Below, piece by piece: positions 53,835 to 62,602 of a DNA stretch of 64,000 bases. Under the pieces are notes generated by a model that was given only the letters and a program-made list of their open reading frames with translations, was not told the DNA's origin and searched no databases. The stretch is taken from contig WALW01000019.1 of the NCBI GenBank assembly GCA_015522635.1, positions 186,001 through 250,000 of the forward strand, read 5' to 3'. The stretch's first letter is position 1; every line of letters starts with the position of its first letter. A program made the position numbers and the translations under genes. The stretch is from Candidatus Tiamatella incendiivivens. GTDB lineage: Archaea > Thermoproteota > Thermoprotei_A > Sulfolobales > Acidilobaceae.

Positions 53835-54866
53835 TTGATTAAAACCTATAGTAATCGAGTAAAAGACAGTATAGACGTTCAGTTCAACAACATAATAATT
53901 GACACTGAGCCGAATAGTTTCGGCTTAAACAAGATAGCAAGACCTATAAGTATAAAGGGATTCAATAGTAGTGCAAAAGAAATTTTAACCGAAGTGGTCT
54001 TAGCAGCAGTTAATCCTGCGGACAAGATAAAACTGTCTATTTCAATCAATGGTATAATAATAACAAGAGAGGTAAGGCCTACACATATCACAGACTACGG
54101 TGGGTTATATTGGATGTCAACAGTATATGATGCGACTGAGCTATTGAGAAATAGACTGAATCCTCTATATCAGACATTGAAAATATACTATCAGGGTAGT
54201 GATGTCAGGAGATTTGGATATGTATCCATGTTAGCTGCATATAACGCTGAGGATATGGAAACAACCTATACATATGCTTCGGGTTTAGAAAAAATCTCAT
54301 ACAATCAAGTTTACAGGTTAGCTCAAAACCTGGATTTCAATAGGAATAAAATAACCGATCTTCAAGGATCCCATCTAATGACTTATTCCCGTATTCCATT
54401 GGAAGCTCTAGAGATTTGCAAAACAAGTAAAGGCTGTATCAATACTCCAGTAAAACATGGTTTTAGCGAGTTGAAATTCAGGGATGCATTCGTAAAGGAA
54501 GTCTCCTTAAGAAGCAATCCAGACCCTATTAAACATAGTGTACTTTTAACTAATCACTTCAACTTCTATAGTTCTACAAGCATACCTGTATTCAAAGCTG
54601 GAAGATACAGTAAGACAAAGAGTCCTAATGATGGCTCAACAATTGTTAACATAGAATTTTCAGTAAAAGAAGGGACTGGAGAAGGCAGGGCACAATTTAT
54701 ACTAATAGATGAAGGAATCCCTGTGGGAAGACTTAGGAGAAAAGTAAAGCCAGGGTCTAACATAGTTTTGTCTTTCAACTCAAGAAATGCCCTGAAAAAA
54801 CCCATTATCAGGGTCCTGTTTTTTAAATACTCAAAGAACTGGATATTCGATTACCGCCTTGAATAG
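53835..54866 (+). CDS. Large beta-rich protein of unknown function, last gene of the three-gene set
   Basis: The 343-residue protein is not recognised. It is rich in strands (FNNIIIDTEPNSFG, KIKLSISINGIIIT, LKIYYQGSD, IRVLFFKYSKNWIF) and has no signal peptide, membrane helix or catalytic motif I can name. Charge is mixed, with two cysteines about five residues apart (EICKTSKGCIN). It lies 18 nt after the Qng1/HhH-like gene. Co-transcription suggests a shared substrate or complex. Confidence 0.65.
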   Translation: MIKTYSNRVKDSIDVQFNNIIIDTEPNSFGLNKIARPISIKGFNSSAKEILTEVVLAAVNPADKIKLSISINGIIITREVRPTHITDYGGLYWMSTVYDATELLRNRLNPLYQTLKIYYQGSDVRRFGYVSMLAAYNAEDMETTYTYASGLEKISYNQVYRLAQNLDFNRNKITDLQGSHLMTYSRIPLEALEICKTSKGCINTPVKHGFSELKFRDAFVKEVSLRSNPDPIKHSVLLTNHFNFYSSTSIPVFKAGRYSKTKSPNDGSTIVNIEFSVKEGTGEGRAQFILIDEGIPVGRLRRKVKPGSNIVLSFNSRNALKKPIIRVLFFKYSKNWIFDYRLE

Positions 54867-54885
54867 GCTCGTAAAGAAATTATAC

Positions 54886-55167
54886 TTATAGGTTAATGCG
54901 AGCTCTTTTCCTACCAACATATCTCCTTAGAGGTGAAGGCAGGTTTATGCATCCCTCTCCCTTCTCAAGCAACCTCATGTTCATCAAATCGAGAATAACA
55001 TCCTCGGCCTCATTGATTCCATATTTCTCTTTCAACTCTTTTATAGCTAAGAGATCGCCAACGCTCCTATATGTTAGGAAGTACTTCATGGCCAGCCTAT
55101 GATCCCCCTTCAAAGACAAGATTTCATCAACCATTTTATGGGCAGTTATTTCCCACTCTTCAACCAT
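54886..55167 (-). CDS. Small winged-helix-like protein
   Basis: About 93 residues, mostly helical, with a helix-turn-helix-like pattern (DLLAIKELKEKYGINEAEDVILDLMN) followed by a strand pair and a basic tail (RRYVGRKRARINL). This fits a small winged helix that binds DNA or RNA, but no family is named. The ATG at 55167 has GGTG about 9 nt upstream; a GTG at 55179 is possible. Confidence 0.6.
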   Translation of the reverse strand: MVEEWEITAHKMVDEILSLKGDHRLAMKYFLTYRSVGDLLAIKELKEKYGINEAEDVILDLMNMRLLEKGEGCINLPSPLRRYVGRKRARINL

Positions 55168-55258
55168 CCTTATATACACCAGAATAATTAACAGTGCGAT
55201 AAGGTGTAAAATCTTTATGAGGTGTTTAAACGAGATAGAACGTGCCTAGTGAACTAAC

Positions 55259-56125
55259 ATGACGCCAGGAAGAAGGCTAATAGAAGAGGTAATTGACGAG
55301 TTAGGGGTTGACAGGGAGGTTATCTGGCCACGCCTAGAAATAGTTGGCGATATCGCTGTTTTACGTAAACCAATAACAATAGAGTTGAACCCAAAAATAA
55401 CTGAGACTTACAAGAAAATAGCTCGCCGTATACAAGATCGAATACCAAGTATTAACAGTATATGGCTAGCATGTACTCCTGTGTCAGAAGTAAGTAAAAC
55501 ACGCAAGTATATTTTGTTGGCTGGAGCCAATAAAAGCGAAACCGTGCATAGAGAGTTTGGGTGTAAATTCAAACTAGATCTAAGGAAAGTGTATTTTTCT
55601 CCGAGACTCAACTTCGAACACGGCTGGTTTGCTAATTTTGTAGAAAAAGACGATTACATACTAAATATGTTCGCTGGAATAGGGTTCTTCTCTATAATAC
55701 CAGCTTGCAGGAAAGGGGCACTAAGCGTTGCAATAGACTTGAACCCATATGCCTACAAATATTTACTCGAGAACATTGCACTAAATAATGTAGAAAATAA
55801 AGTATATGCATGGCACGGCGATTCTGGTATTATTACAACGATCTTATCACAATACGAGAAATTCACCCATGTAATAATGCCCTACCCGGAAAAAGCTTTG
55901 TCATATCTGCCGGTAGCCATTAACGCTGTGGAGAAATGCGGCTATCTACATATATACCTTCATACTGATATACCGAGAGAAAACCACCTGCAGATCGTTG
56001 GCAAGCTAGTTTCAGACAAGTTAAATAAATACAGTAAAAGAACCCATGAAGTCATTAGAATACGGCAAGTCAGAACGGTAGGACCAAGATATGGGCAATA
56101 TGTCGTTACGGTGAAACTATGTTGA
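55259..56125 (+). CDS. Trm5/Taw2-like tRNA modification methyltransferase
   Basis: The 288-residue class I SAM enzyme has the Trm5-family motif VYFSPRLNFEHGW, the SAM loop NMFAGIGFFSI and ALSVAIDLNPYAYKYL...NI. The usual Asn-Leu-Pro-Pro motif reads MPYPEKAL. It modifies G37 of tRNA (m1G) or transfers the aminocarboxypropyl group in wyosine synthesis. The overlap with taw3 supports a wyosine role. Confidence 0.8.
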   Translation: MTPGRRLIEEVIDELGVDREVIWPRLEIVGDIAVLRKPITIELNPKITETYKKIARRIQDRIPSINSIWLACTPVSEVSKTRKYILLAGANKSETVHREFGCKFKLDLRKVYFSPRLNFEHGWFANFVEKDDYILNMFAGIGFFSIIPACRKGALSVAIDLNPYAYKYLLENIALNNVENKVYAWHGDSGIITTILSQYEKFTHVIMPYPEKALSYLPVAINAVEKCGYLHIYLHTDIPRENHLQIVGKLVSDKLNKYSKRTHEVIRIRQVRTVGPRYGQYVVTVKLC

Positions 56126-56718
56126 CAGACTCTTGGCATAAAAGGAAAAAACGTTTCTATGAGAGAATGCTTGAAGATAAAGAGATAGGTTATCTAGATC
56201 CAGGAATAGAAAGCCTTCTAGAAGCCTTCTTCGAAAAAGAAGGACTATATACTACTAGTAGCTGTATTGGTAGAATAACTATACTACACGGACTATATCC
56301 CTGGGATAGGGACTCGACGTCTATTATCTTCAAAAAACATGGTAAAATAGGTAAAGAAACTGTTTTGAACTATCTAAGAGGAGCATCCTATGAAAATATA
56401 TGGTTGAGAGTTACAGGGCCAATAATACACGTCATTTGCAAAGACGAGAAATGGGCTCAATGGATCATCGATCTTGCCCGCAAATCCGGGTTCAAACACA
56501 GCTGTATATTCAGTCTAAAGGATGGGATAGTAGTTGAAATAATGAGTTCAATTCAAGTTACAATGCCTTTAAAAATAGAGGGCACCCCTGTAGTATGTGA
56601 AGATAAGTTACCTATTATAGTAGCTTTAGTAAACTCATTATGGGAAAGAGGAGTTACTAGCGCTGAGTCTCTGAGGAAGCTGATTGAGTCTTCCCCTGAA
56701 CCTTCTTCAACTTCTTAA
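56119..56718 (+). CDS. taw3: Taw3 (TYW3-like) wyosine-pathway methyltransferase
   Basis: The 199-residue protein has the TYW3 pattern: a helical start (WHKRKKRFYERMLEDKEIGYLD), YTTSSCIGRITIL, WLRVTGPIIHV and a C-terminal MTIRV-like strand block. TYW3/Taw3 adds a methyl group during wyosine formation at G37 of tRNA-Phe. It overlaps the Trm5/Taw2-like gene by 7 nt and the convergent priL by 62 nt. Confidence 0.85.
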   Translation: MLTDSWHKRKKRFYERMLEDKEIGYLDPGIESLLEAFFEKEGLYTTSSCIGRITILHGLYPWDRDSTSIIFKKHGKIGKETVLNYLRGASYENIWLRVTGPIIHVICKDEKWAQWIIDLARKSGFKHSCIFSLKDGIVVEIMSSIQVTMPLKIEGTPVVCEDKLPIIVALVNSLWERGVTSAESLRKLIESSPEPSSTS

Positions 56719-57766
56719 GCTCGTTGAAATAGTAGGTCAATGGATGCCTAACTCCGCACTCCGCTACGCACAACCCTCTACTCCGCATATTCTCACAGTT
56801 ATAAGGACTATATCTCCTCCCGCTACCTCGTTTACCCGCCAAATACTCTATCTGATAACGTGTTATTTTCTCATTAAAGTCAGGTAACGTTCTAAATAAG
56901 TTTATAAGATACTCTATATCAGTATTAAGAGCTAACAAGAATGTTGCTATGGCAAATCGTTCATGGTGACTCAGGTTCTCACCTTTCAACATAGCGTTAT
57001 AAATCCTCTTTATGCAAGGAGGAAAGGCTTCAACAACTATTTTTCCTTTCATACCCGTAGGTAATACTCTAGCTAGAGAACTGGCATCACTATATTTCTC
57101 TGGGATTAGAGCCTTGACCTTCTCCACTAAGCCTTCAAGAGCCTCAATGGGAATCAGGTGAGTTCTATCAAACGTCTCCATTACCTTACTATAGAATACC
57201 TCTTTTCCCAAACGCACTAATTCATCCCGCTTCACATAAACGAATCCCCTGGAAACCAATCGATTTACAAGCTTCCATTTACCTTCACCCCAAAACCTCC
57301 TCGTATATCTCAAGTAATCCTGGAATCCGACGACAAAGTCGTAGATATCATACACTTCTCTACCACCTCTCGTACGCCCAATGAGTACCTTCAACTCCTC
57401 CAACGGTTTGCCAACGTTAATCCCGGATACCCTCATAATACTTATAAGGGACTGTGAGTCTTCCCCTTGTAAGAAGCGGTATGACCTCTCTGCTTCGAAA
57501 TTGGCAAACCTAGACTGAAGCCATCTAGAGTTTATCTTTTTAATCAAGAGTACAGCTATGTGAAAGGATATGACAAGATCGTCTGTAGATAAACCCCTTC
57601 TCTCGAATACTTTTCCTTTAATTGCTGATTCTATCCTCTTAACCGCCAAGTCTGTAATATTCCTGTTGCCTAAGAGACTATCCAAGTCTACAACGTATTT
57701 ATGCACTGCAATCATATAATCGTTGAGACTAACCAATAACGGATACTTAGAGAAATCTGCTTTCAT
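56657..57766 (-). CDS. priL: DNA primase large subunit
   Basis: This 369-residue protein has the PriL helical N-terminal half and a C-terminal Fe-S domain with Cys in FPPCIKRI and in PYNCENMRSRGLCVAECG, the four ligands of the 4Fe-4S cluster. It regulates the PriS catalytic subunit in primer synthesis; priS is not in the window. Its 3' end overlaps taw3 by an unusual 62 nt on the opposite strand. Confidence 0.93.
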   Translation of the reverse strand: MKADFSKYPLLVSLNDYMIAVHKYVVDLDSLLGNRNITDLAVKRIESAIKGKVFERRGLSTDDLVISFHIAVLLIKKINSRWLQSRFANFEAERSYRFLQGEDSQSLISIMRVSGINVGKPLEELKVLIGRTRGGREVYDIYDFVVGFQDYLRYTRRFWGEGKWKLVNRLVSRGFVYVKRDELVRLGKEVFYSKVMETFDRTHLIPIEALEGLVEKVKALIPEKYSDASSLARVLPTGMKGKIVVEAFPPCIKRIYNAMLKGENLSHHERFAIATFLLALNTDIEYLINLFRTLPDFNEKITRYQIEYLAGKRGSGRRYSPYNCENMRSRGLCVAECGVRHPLTYYFNELKKLKKVQGKTQSASSETQR

Positions 57767-57886
57767 TTAATCATGAGACCTCCAAGAACGGTGTTTTTTA
57801 CAGATTCCTAGCTATATGTCTAATCATTAAAAATGTGTTAAGCAAAATAAATGTAACCTGAATCCTAGGAGTGAGAGGTGAATGCG

Positions 57887-59263
57887 GTGAAAGTAGCTAT
57901 TATAGGTGGTGGAGCAGCTGGAATGGCGGCTGCTTCAAGGGCTAAAAGACTCTTAAAGGACTCAACCGTCACGGTCTTCGAGAAGACTCAATGGGTCAGT
58001 TTTGCACTATGCGGTATACCGTACTATGTGGGGTGTATTACTCCTCGCTTAGAGGACTTGATGTATTACCCACTAGAAGTATTCATAAACAAGAGAGGGA
58101 TAGATGTAAGAATAAAACATGAAGTCCTAGACATAGATGTGAACAGGAAAACACTAACATACAAAGACCCGGAAGGAAATGTTAATGATTATGAGTGGGA
58201 TTATCTAGTCATAGCGCCCGGGGCCAAATCATTAGCGCCAAAAATATTCCCTGAAATAAATGATCTTTCAAATGTCTCGTATATCACGCATCTAAATGAC
58301 GCTTATAGAATAAGAAACCATGTGACAGCTCTTCGTAAAGGAGACATTATTAACATTGTAGGAAGCGGGTATGTTGGCTTGGAACTTGCTCACACGCTTA
58401 CAGAAGCCGGCTTCAAAATCAGGATCATAGAAATGATGAAGCAAGTTCTACCTAAAAGCATTGATTCCGAAATGGCTGAATTGGTGAGTAGCACACTTGC
58501 ATCTAAAGGTGTAGAGGTTGTCTTAGGGGAAAAAACAGTAGGATTTGGGGAATCAAACGGTTATGTTACTGTTATAACAGAGAAAGGCGAATATAAAGGT
58601 AAGTATGCTATTGTAGGTGTAGGAATAAGGCCTAACACAGCATTAGCTGAGAAGATAGGGGTAAAAATAGGCGAAACCGGTGCTGTCTGGACTGATAACC
58701 ATATGATGACCAGTATTAAAAACGTTTACGCTATAGGTGACGCGGTGGAGGCAATCAACCTAGTAACAGGGAAGCCGGACTGGTTCCCGTTTGCACAAGT
58801 AGCTAACAAGATGGGGTATATTGCAGGGTCAAATATAGGTGGAAAAGACGCTGTTTTCCTAGGAGCCACCGGTACAAGTACGTTGAAAACATTTGATCTT
58901 ACTATAGCTAGAACAGGCCTGACAGAGTCGATGGCAAGACAACTAGGCTTTAATGCAGTCTCAGCAAAACTAGATGCTAGGTCTAAAGCCCACTACATCC
59001 CTGGAGGAAAGAAGTTCTCGTTAAAAGTAATAGCCGACGGGAACACTGGTAAGTTACTAGGTGCCCAAGCAGTCGGGTTCGACGAGTCCGTCTTCTGGCG
59101 TATAAATATAATAGCAACTCTCCTTGAGAGAGGAGGTACGGTATGGGACTTATTCCACACGGATATAGGATACGCTCCTGTACTCAATCCGACGTGGGAT
59201 GCACTTATTATTGCAGCTAGATTACTAATGAGGGAACTGGGTGAAAGCCCCAAGAAAGCTTAG
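57887..59263 (+). CDS. FAD-dependent CoA-disulfide reductase/NADH oxidase family protein
   Basis: About 458 residues with two Rossmann folds: FAD motif VAIIGGGAAGMAAASRA and NAD motif INIVGSGYVGLELAHTL. The active Cys42 is in FALCGIPYYVG, as in CoA-disulfide reductase, and YAIGDAVE and the C-terminal dimer domain are present. It could reduce CoA disulfides, polysulfide or sulfur, or oxygen. The GTG at 57887 is preferred for family fit; an upstream GTG at 57878 adds three residues. Confidence 0.9.
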   Translation: MKVAIIGGGAAGMAAASRAKRLLKDSTVTVFEKTQWVSFALCGIPYYVGCITPRLEDLMYYPLEVFINKRGIDVRIKHEVLDIDVNRKTLTYKDPEGNVNDYEWDYLVIAPGAKSLAPKIFPEINDLSNVSYITHLNDAYRIRNHVTALRKGDIINIVGSGYVGLELAHTLTEAGFKIRIIEMMKQVLPKSIDSEMAELVSSTLASKGVEVVLGEKTVGFGESNGYVTVITEKGEYKGKYAIVGVGIRPNTALAEKIGVKIGETGAVWTDNHMMTSIKNVYAIGDAVEAINLVTGKPDWFPFAQVANKMGYIAGSNIGGKDAVFLGATGTSTLKTFDLTIARTGLTESMARQLGFNAVSAKLDARSKAHYIPGGKKFSLKVIADGNTGKLLGAQAVGFDESVFWRINIIATLLERGGTVWDLFHTDIGYAPVLNPTWDALIIAARLLMRELGESPKKA

Positions 59264-59673
59264 ATTACTATGTCAACTACATCTCCATCCTTTAACCCAT
59301 ATTTTCTTCTCAAATGTTCTTGTGAAATTATCTCAATTACATCTCCTTTATACACCGTATACTCTGGTCTAACTATATAGACCTCTATATCGAATAAAGA
59401 AGCCTTAAACAAGTACACTTTACCTAATCTTAGACCTGAAATGGACGGGGGAAGAATTACTACAGGATCAACCTTCTTTAGATGATTATTCAATCTCTCG
59501 ACATCTTCGTCGATTACTCTAATATTAAGCGTTCCAGGGAAGGGAATAACCCCTAAAGCCCTTCTAAAACTCCTAGCATACAGATTCACATAAAATTCTC
59601 CCTCACCTAAACCGCTGAATATTATCCCTTTAACTACAACAGGTCTGACCACTTTCCTAGTAGAATCCCCCAA
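59260..59673 (-). CDS. ribK: CTP-dependent riboflavin kinase (archaeal RibK)
   Basis: The 137-residue protein has the RibK motif IIFSGLGEGEFYVNLYARSF and FPGTLNIRV, then IISQEHLRRKYGLKDGDVVDI. It makes FMN from riboflavin using CTP. The TTG at 59673 has GGTG 7 nt upstream; an ATG at 59700 adds a Cys-rich stretch not seen in the family. It shares the TTAG stop tetranucleotide with the flavoprotein gene. Confidence 0.92.
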   Translation of the reverse strand: MGDSTRKVVRPVVVKGIIFSGLGEGEFYVNLYARSFRRALGVIPFPGTLNIRVIDEDVERLNNHLKKVDPVVILPPSISGLRLGKVYLFKASLFDIEVYIVRPEYTVYKGDVIEIISQEHLRRKYGLKDGDVVDIVI

Positions 59674-59797
59674 GTCACAACACCTACAGGCAAATCTCAA
59701 ACGCTTACATATTTAACACAAACTGTGACACTAGAAGATTTAAACCAATAAGCCCGATTATCCCCTTGTTTGGATAAACAGTTGACGGTGAAAGAAA

Positions 59798-61090
59798 ATG
59801 AGAAAGATAGCTTTACTGCTGGCAATAATAGTCGTTTTATCGACTGCTATTTCGTTTGGAACAAATCAAGCTACAGCACAATCCACTAACGAATTAAAAC
59901 TGTATGTTACCGGTGATAATGTTACAGTTGAGAACTCATACTATAGAATAACTTTCAATCTATCTATGGGTGCCCAGGTATATTCGTGGCAAGTCAAGGA
60001 AGGGAGCAATCTAGTTAACTTAGTGGAAAGCAGTCCTATAGCACCAACATTATCATTAGACTTCTATACTGTAAAATCTCCTAAGAGCACTGGGATATCA
60101 TACGGGAATAAAACCGTAAATATAACATCAAGTTCTCTTATGCTAGGAAAATGGAAAGCAGATGTTATGGAGAACAGGTCAAAACTATTGGTCTTAAAGT
60201 TCTACCCAGTATCACAAGATGCCCTAGGCCAAATTGAACCACTTAACCTGAACATGCTTGTCTACTTTTATGCAGACCAACCCTATATAGATGTGTATTA
60301 TCTAATTGAAAACCCTACCCACACACCAGTATATCCCGAGAAGATAGTTGGAGATGCAACGTTTTTTCTGAGCTTCTTCGTATACAACCATAATGAAACA
60401 ATGTCTCAATGGAATGGAACGCTTCTCTATAATTCTCTAAAGGAAGACAAGCTAGTGTTTAAACATGATATCCGCTCAGAATACCTACTAACAGTAAGGG
60501 ACGGTAATCTCCAAGCTTTGGGAGCTTTCAGCAATTCAACAAAGGAGATTAGCCTGATATCCCCTATAGCGATAAACCCGGAATATATCTTAGTGTCAAC
60601 TACAGTACATAAAGCATCTCCCAATATAAAAGGAATTGAATATAAAGTTGGGTATGCCATTGAAAAAATAGACCCACTATCATCTGAACATATAGGTCTA
60701 AGAGTCACTTATGGACTATCGTATCCTTGCACACTTCAGGCACTACACATTATAGAATTATATAATGTAACGAATCCCAGTGCTGTAGGAGCGTTTAATG
60801 TGTATAAAGATACTTTTCCTAGTAAAATAGTCCAATTAAACAATACTATTAAGGGATTAAAAGAGGCAAAAGACAATCTCTTGAAGAAAATAGACGAACT
60901 CAACTACCAAATACAATACTGGAAAGGAAATTCAACCTACTGGAAGGCGAATTATGCGGTAGCAAAAGAAAGCATAGCATCTTGTAGAGCAGATGTTGAC
61001 AGGGCTTCCACTATAAGCGTCGTTGGTGCATTGTTAGGAATAATCATTGGATTTATCGGTGGAGCAGTCTTCTATAAAAAGAGGTATTGA
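59798..61090 (+). CDS. Membrane-anchored surface protein with YidC-periplasmic-domain-like fold
   Basis: The 430-residue protein has a signal peptide (about 3-24), a beta-rich ectodomain whose start (VENSYYRITFNLSMGAQVYSW) resembles the YidC P1 supersandwich, a short coiled coil (about 345-385) and a C-terminal membrane helix (about 403-425) ending KKRY. Many Asn-X-Ser/Thr sequons indicate glycosylation. The YidC resemblance is by motif only; no insertase helices are present. Function unknown. Confidence 0.65.
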   Translation: MRKIALLLAIIVVLSTAISFGTNQATAQSTNELKLYVTGDNVTVENSYYRITFNLSMGAQVYSWQVKEGSNLVNLVESSPIAPTLSLDFYTVKSPKSTGISYGNKTVNITSSSLMLGKWKADVMENRSKLLVLKFYPVSQDALGQIEPLNLNMLVYFYADQPYIDVYYLIENPTHTPVYPEKIVGDATFFLSFFVYNHNETMSQWNGTLLYNSLKEDKLVFKHDIRSEYLLTVRDGNLQALGAFSNSTKEISLISPIAINPEYILVSTTVHKASPNIKGIEYKVGYAIEKIDPLSSEHIGLRVTYGLSYPCTLQALHIIELYNVTNPSAVGAFNVYKDTFPSKIVQLNNTIKGLKEAKDNLLKKIDELNYQIQYWKGNSTYWKANYAVAKESIASCRADVDRASTISVVGALLGIIIGFIGGAVFYKKRY

Positions 61091-61102
61091 ATTTAAAAAA
61101 AA

Positions 61103-62488
61103 TCATTTCTCTACAGATAGATACCTCAACAATAATGACATATCTTCTATATTCTCTAAATCCCATACTCGATAGATCACCTTTTCTGCATCTATAGGAT
61201 CTAGTTTATCTTTAACGAGCTTCGAGAACTTCTCTTCAACACCTTTTCTATCAAGCTTATTCATAAAGTGTCCTGGAGGATAGGTACTTGATTCCTCATA
61301 TATTGAACCGTCATCCGTTTCTATAATTACCGTGTTTTTGATACCTCTAGGGTAAATCTTGTCATGCTCTTCGTCTACTTCTACAGTCATTTTTGAGAGT
61401 AATTCTCTTACATCCTGTGCTAGAATTCTTTCATTACTGAACGTGTCCAACCATACATGACCGTCTATTAGTGCAGCAGCTATAATATAAGGCATACTGT
61501 GATCTGCAGTTTCACGAGTCTTTGGATCCCATTTCTCTGGATCTTTTACTATTATCTTATATGCAACATCAAATGTTTTCACAAGGATCTTCTTTATTTT
61601 AGACGGATCAAAACCAGGTATCTTCCTTCTTAGCTTGAGAGCAGCATCTACCGCACTCATTGCATGGTATTCAACAGGCCAATACTTTATACTGGTCTCT
61701 AACATTTTGAAAGAAGCTCCGTTTTCTCCTCCCATTACTGGTAGGTCAAACTTGTCATCATTCAATGCAACATTGAAGAACCCGAATTCTCCTTCAAACA
61801 CCGGGCTTGGTCCAGTCATTCCTTTCCATGCAAGTATGGCTGCAAAAACCCCATTTCTAGCTGAGTTTGCTGCAGCACAGCCTTTCCACATACTGAGTTC
61901 TCCCGCTCTCGTTTGCCTTAACGCGTTATTCGTAGTTAAAGCTATGTTTATAGCATTAGTTAACTGTTTAACATTCAAACCTAAGACTTTGCCTGCTCCA
62001 ACCGCACTACTAACTGCTATATATGTCACATGATCCCATCCTTTGCCCCTGATACTATAGGCATCCGCAAGTCTTCCTGCCACCTCGTAAGCAGCCACGA
62101 TTCCTTCAATTACTTTTCTTCCCGAGGCTCCCACAATCTCTGCTGCTGCCATGATTGCCGGTATATTGTCACTAGGATGTAATGCCTCCTTACTAAGATA
62201 GGTATCGTTGAAATCGAAGTATCGAATAGCACAACCATTTGCAAATACCGCATGATCAGGCGTAGATTTCAGAAGAGTACCCCAGATCGACACTGGATAC
62301 TTTGAACTAGTTGTATATGCAGCATAGCTTCTCGCTATACTTGGCGGTGTCTCATAAAATGCTCCTAATGAGACTGCAAAACCATCGAGAACCCTCTTTT
62401 TGGCTTCTTCAACTACATCTGCAGGCAATTGGTCATAGTTTAACTCATATGCCCATCTAGCTATTCTTTCCGCCAAATTCAAGGACAT
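61103..62488 (-). CDS. MmgE/PrpD-family dehydratase-like protein
   Basis: About 461 residues match MmgE/PrpD: LNLAERIARWAYELNYDQLP, RVLDGFAVSLGA, NGCAIRYFDFNDTYL, HPSDNIPAIMAAAEI and the late YPRGIKNTV. Relatives are 2-methylcitrate or other hydroxy-acid dehydratases. No other methylcitrate-cycle gene is nearby. The ATG at 62488 or the following TTG is preferred to the earlier ATG at 62524, which would put extra residues before the conserved start. Confidence 0.88.
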   Translation of the reverse strand: MSLNLAERIARWAYELNYDQLPADVVEEAKKRVLDGFAVSLGAFYETPPSIARSYAAYTTSSKYPVSIWGTLLKSTPDHAVFANGCAIRYFDFNDTYLSKEALHPSDNIPAIMAAAEIVGASGRKVIEGIVAAYEVAGRLADAYSIRGKGWDHVTYIAVSSAVGAGKVLGLNVKQLTNAINIALTTNNALRQTRAGELSMWKGCAAANSARNGVFAAILAWKGMTGPSPVFEGEFGFFNVALNDDKFDLPVMGGENGASFKMLETSIKYWPVEYHAMSAVDAALKLRRKIPGFDPSKIKKILVKTFDVAYKIIVKDPEKWDPKTRETADHSMPYIIAAALIDGHVWLDTFSNERILAQDVRELLSKMTVEVDEEHDKIYPRGIKNTVIIETDDGSIYEESSTYPPGHFMNKLDRKGVEEKFSKLVKDKLDPIDAEKVIYRVWDLENIEDMSLLLRYLSVEK

Positions 62489-62602
62489 AACACCTCTGCT
62501 ACTGAAATTTATCAAGTGTTTCATGTATTGTTAATGTTGACAAACAGAAATATAAACTAGCAATACCTCATACTAGTCACAAAAACAGAGTGGGATACTA
62601 TA

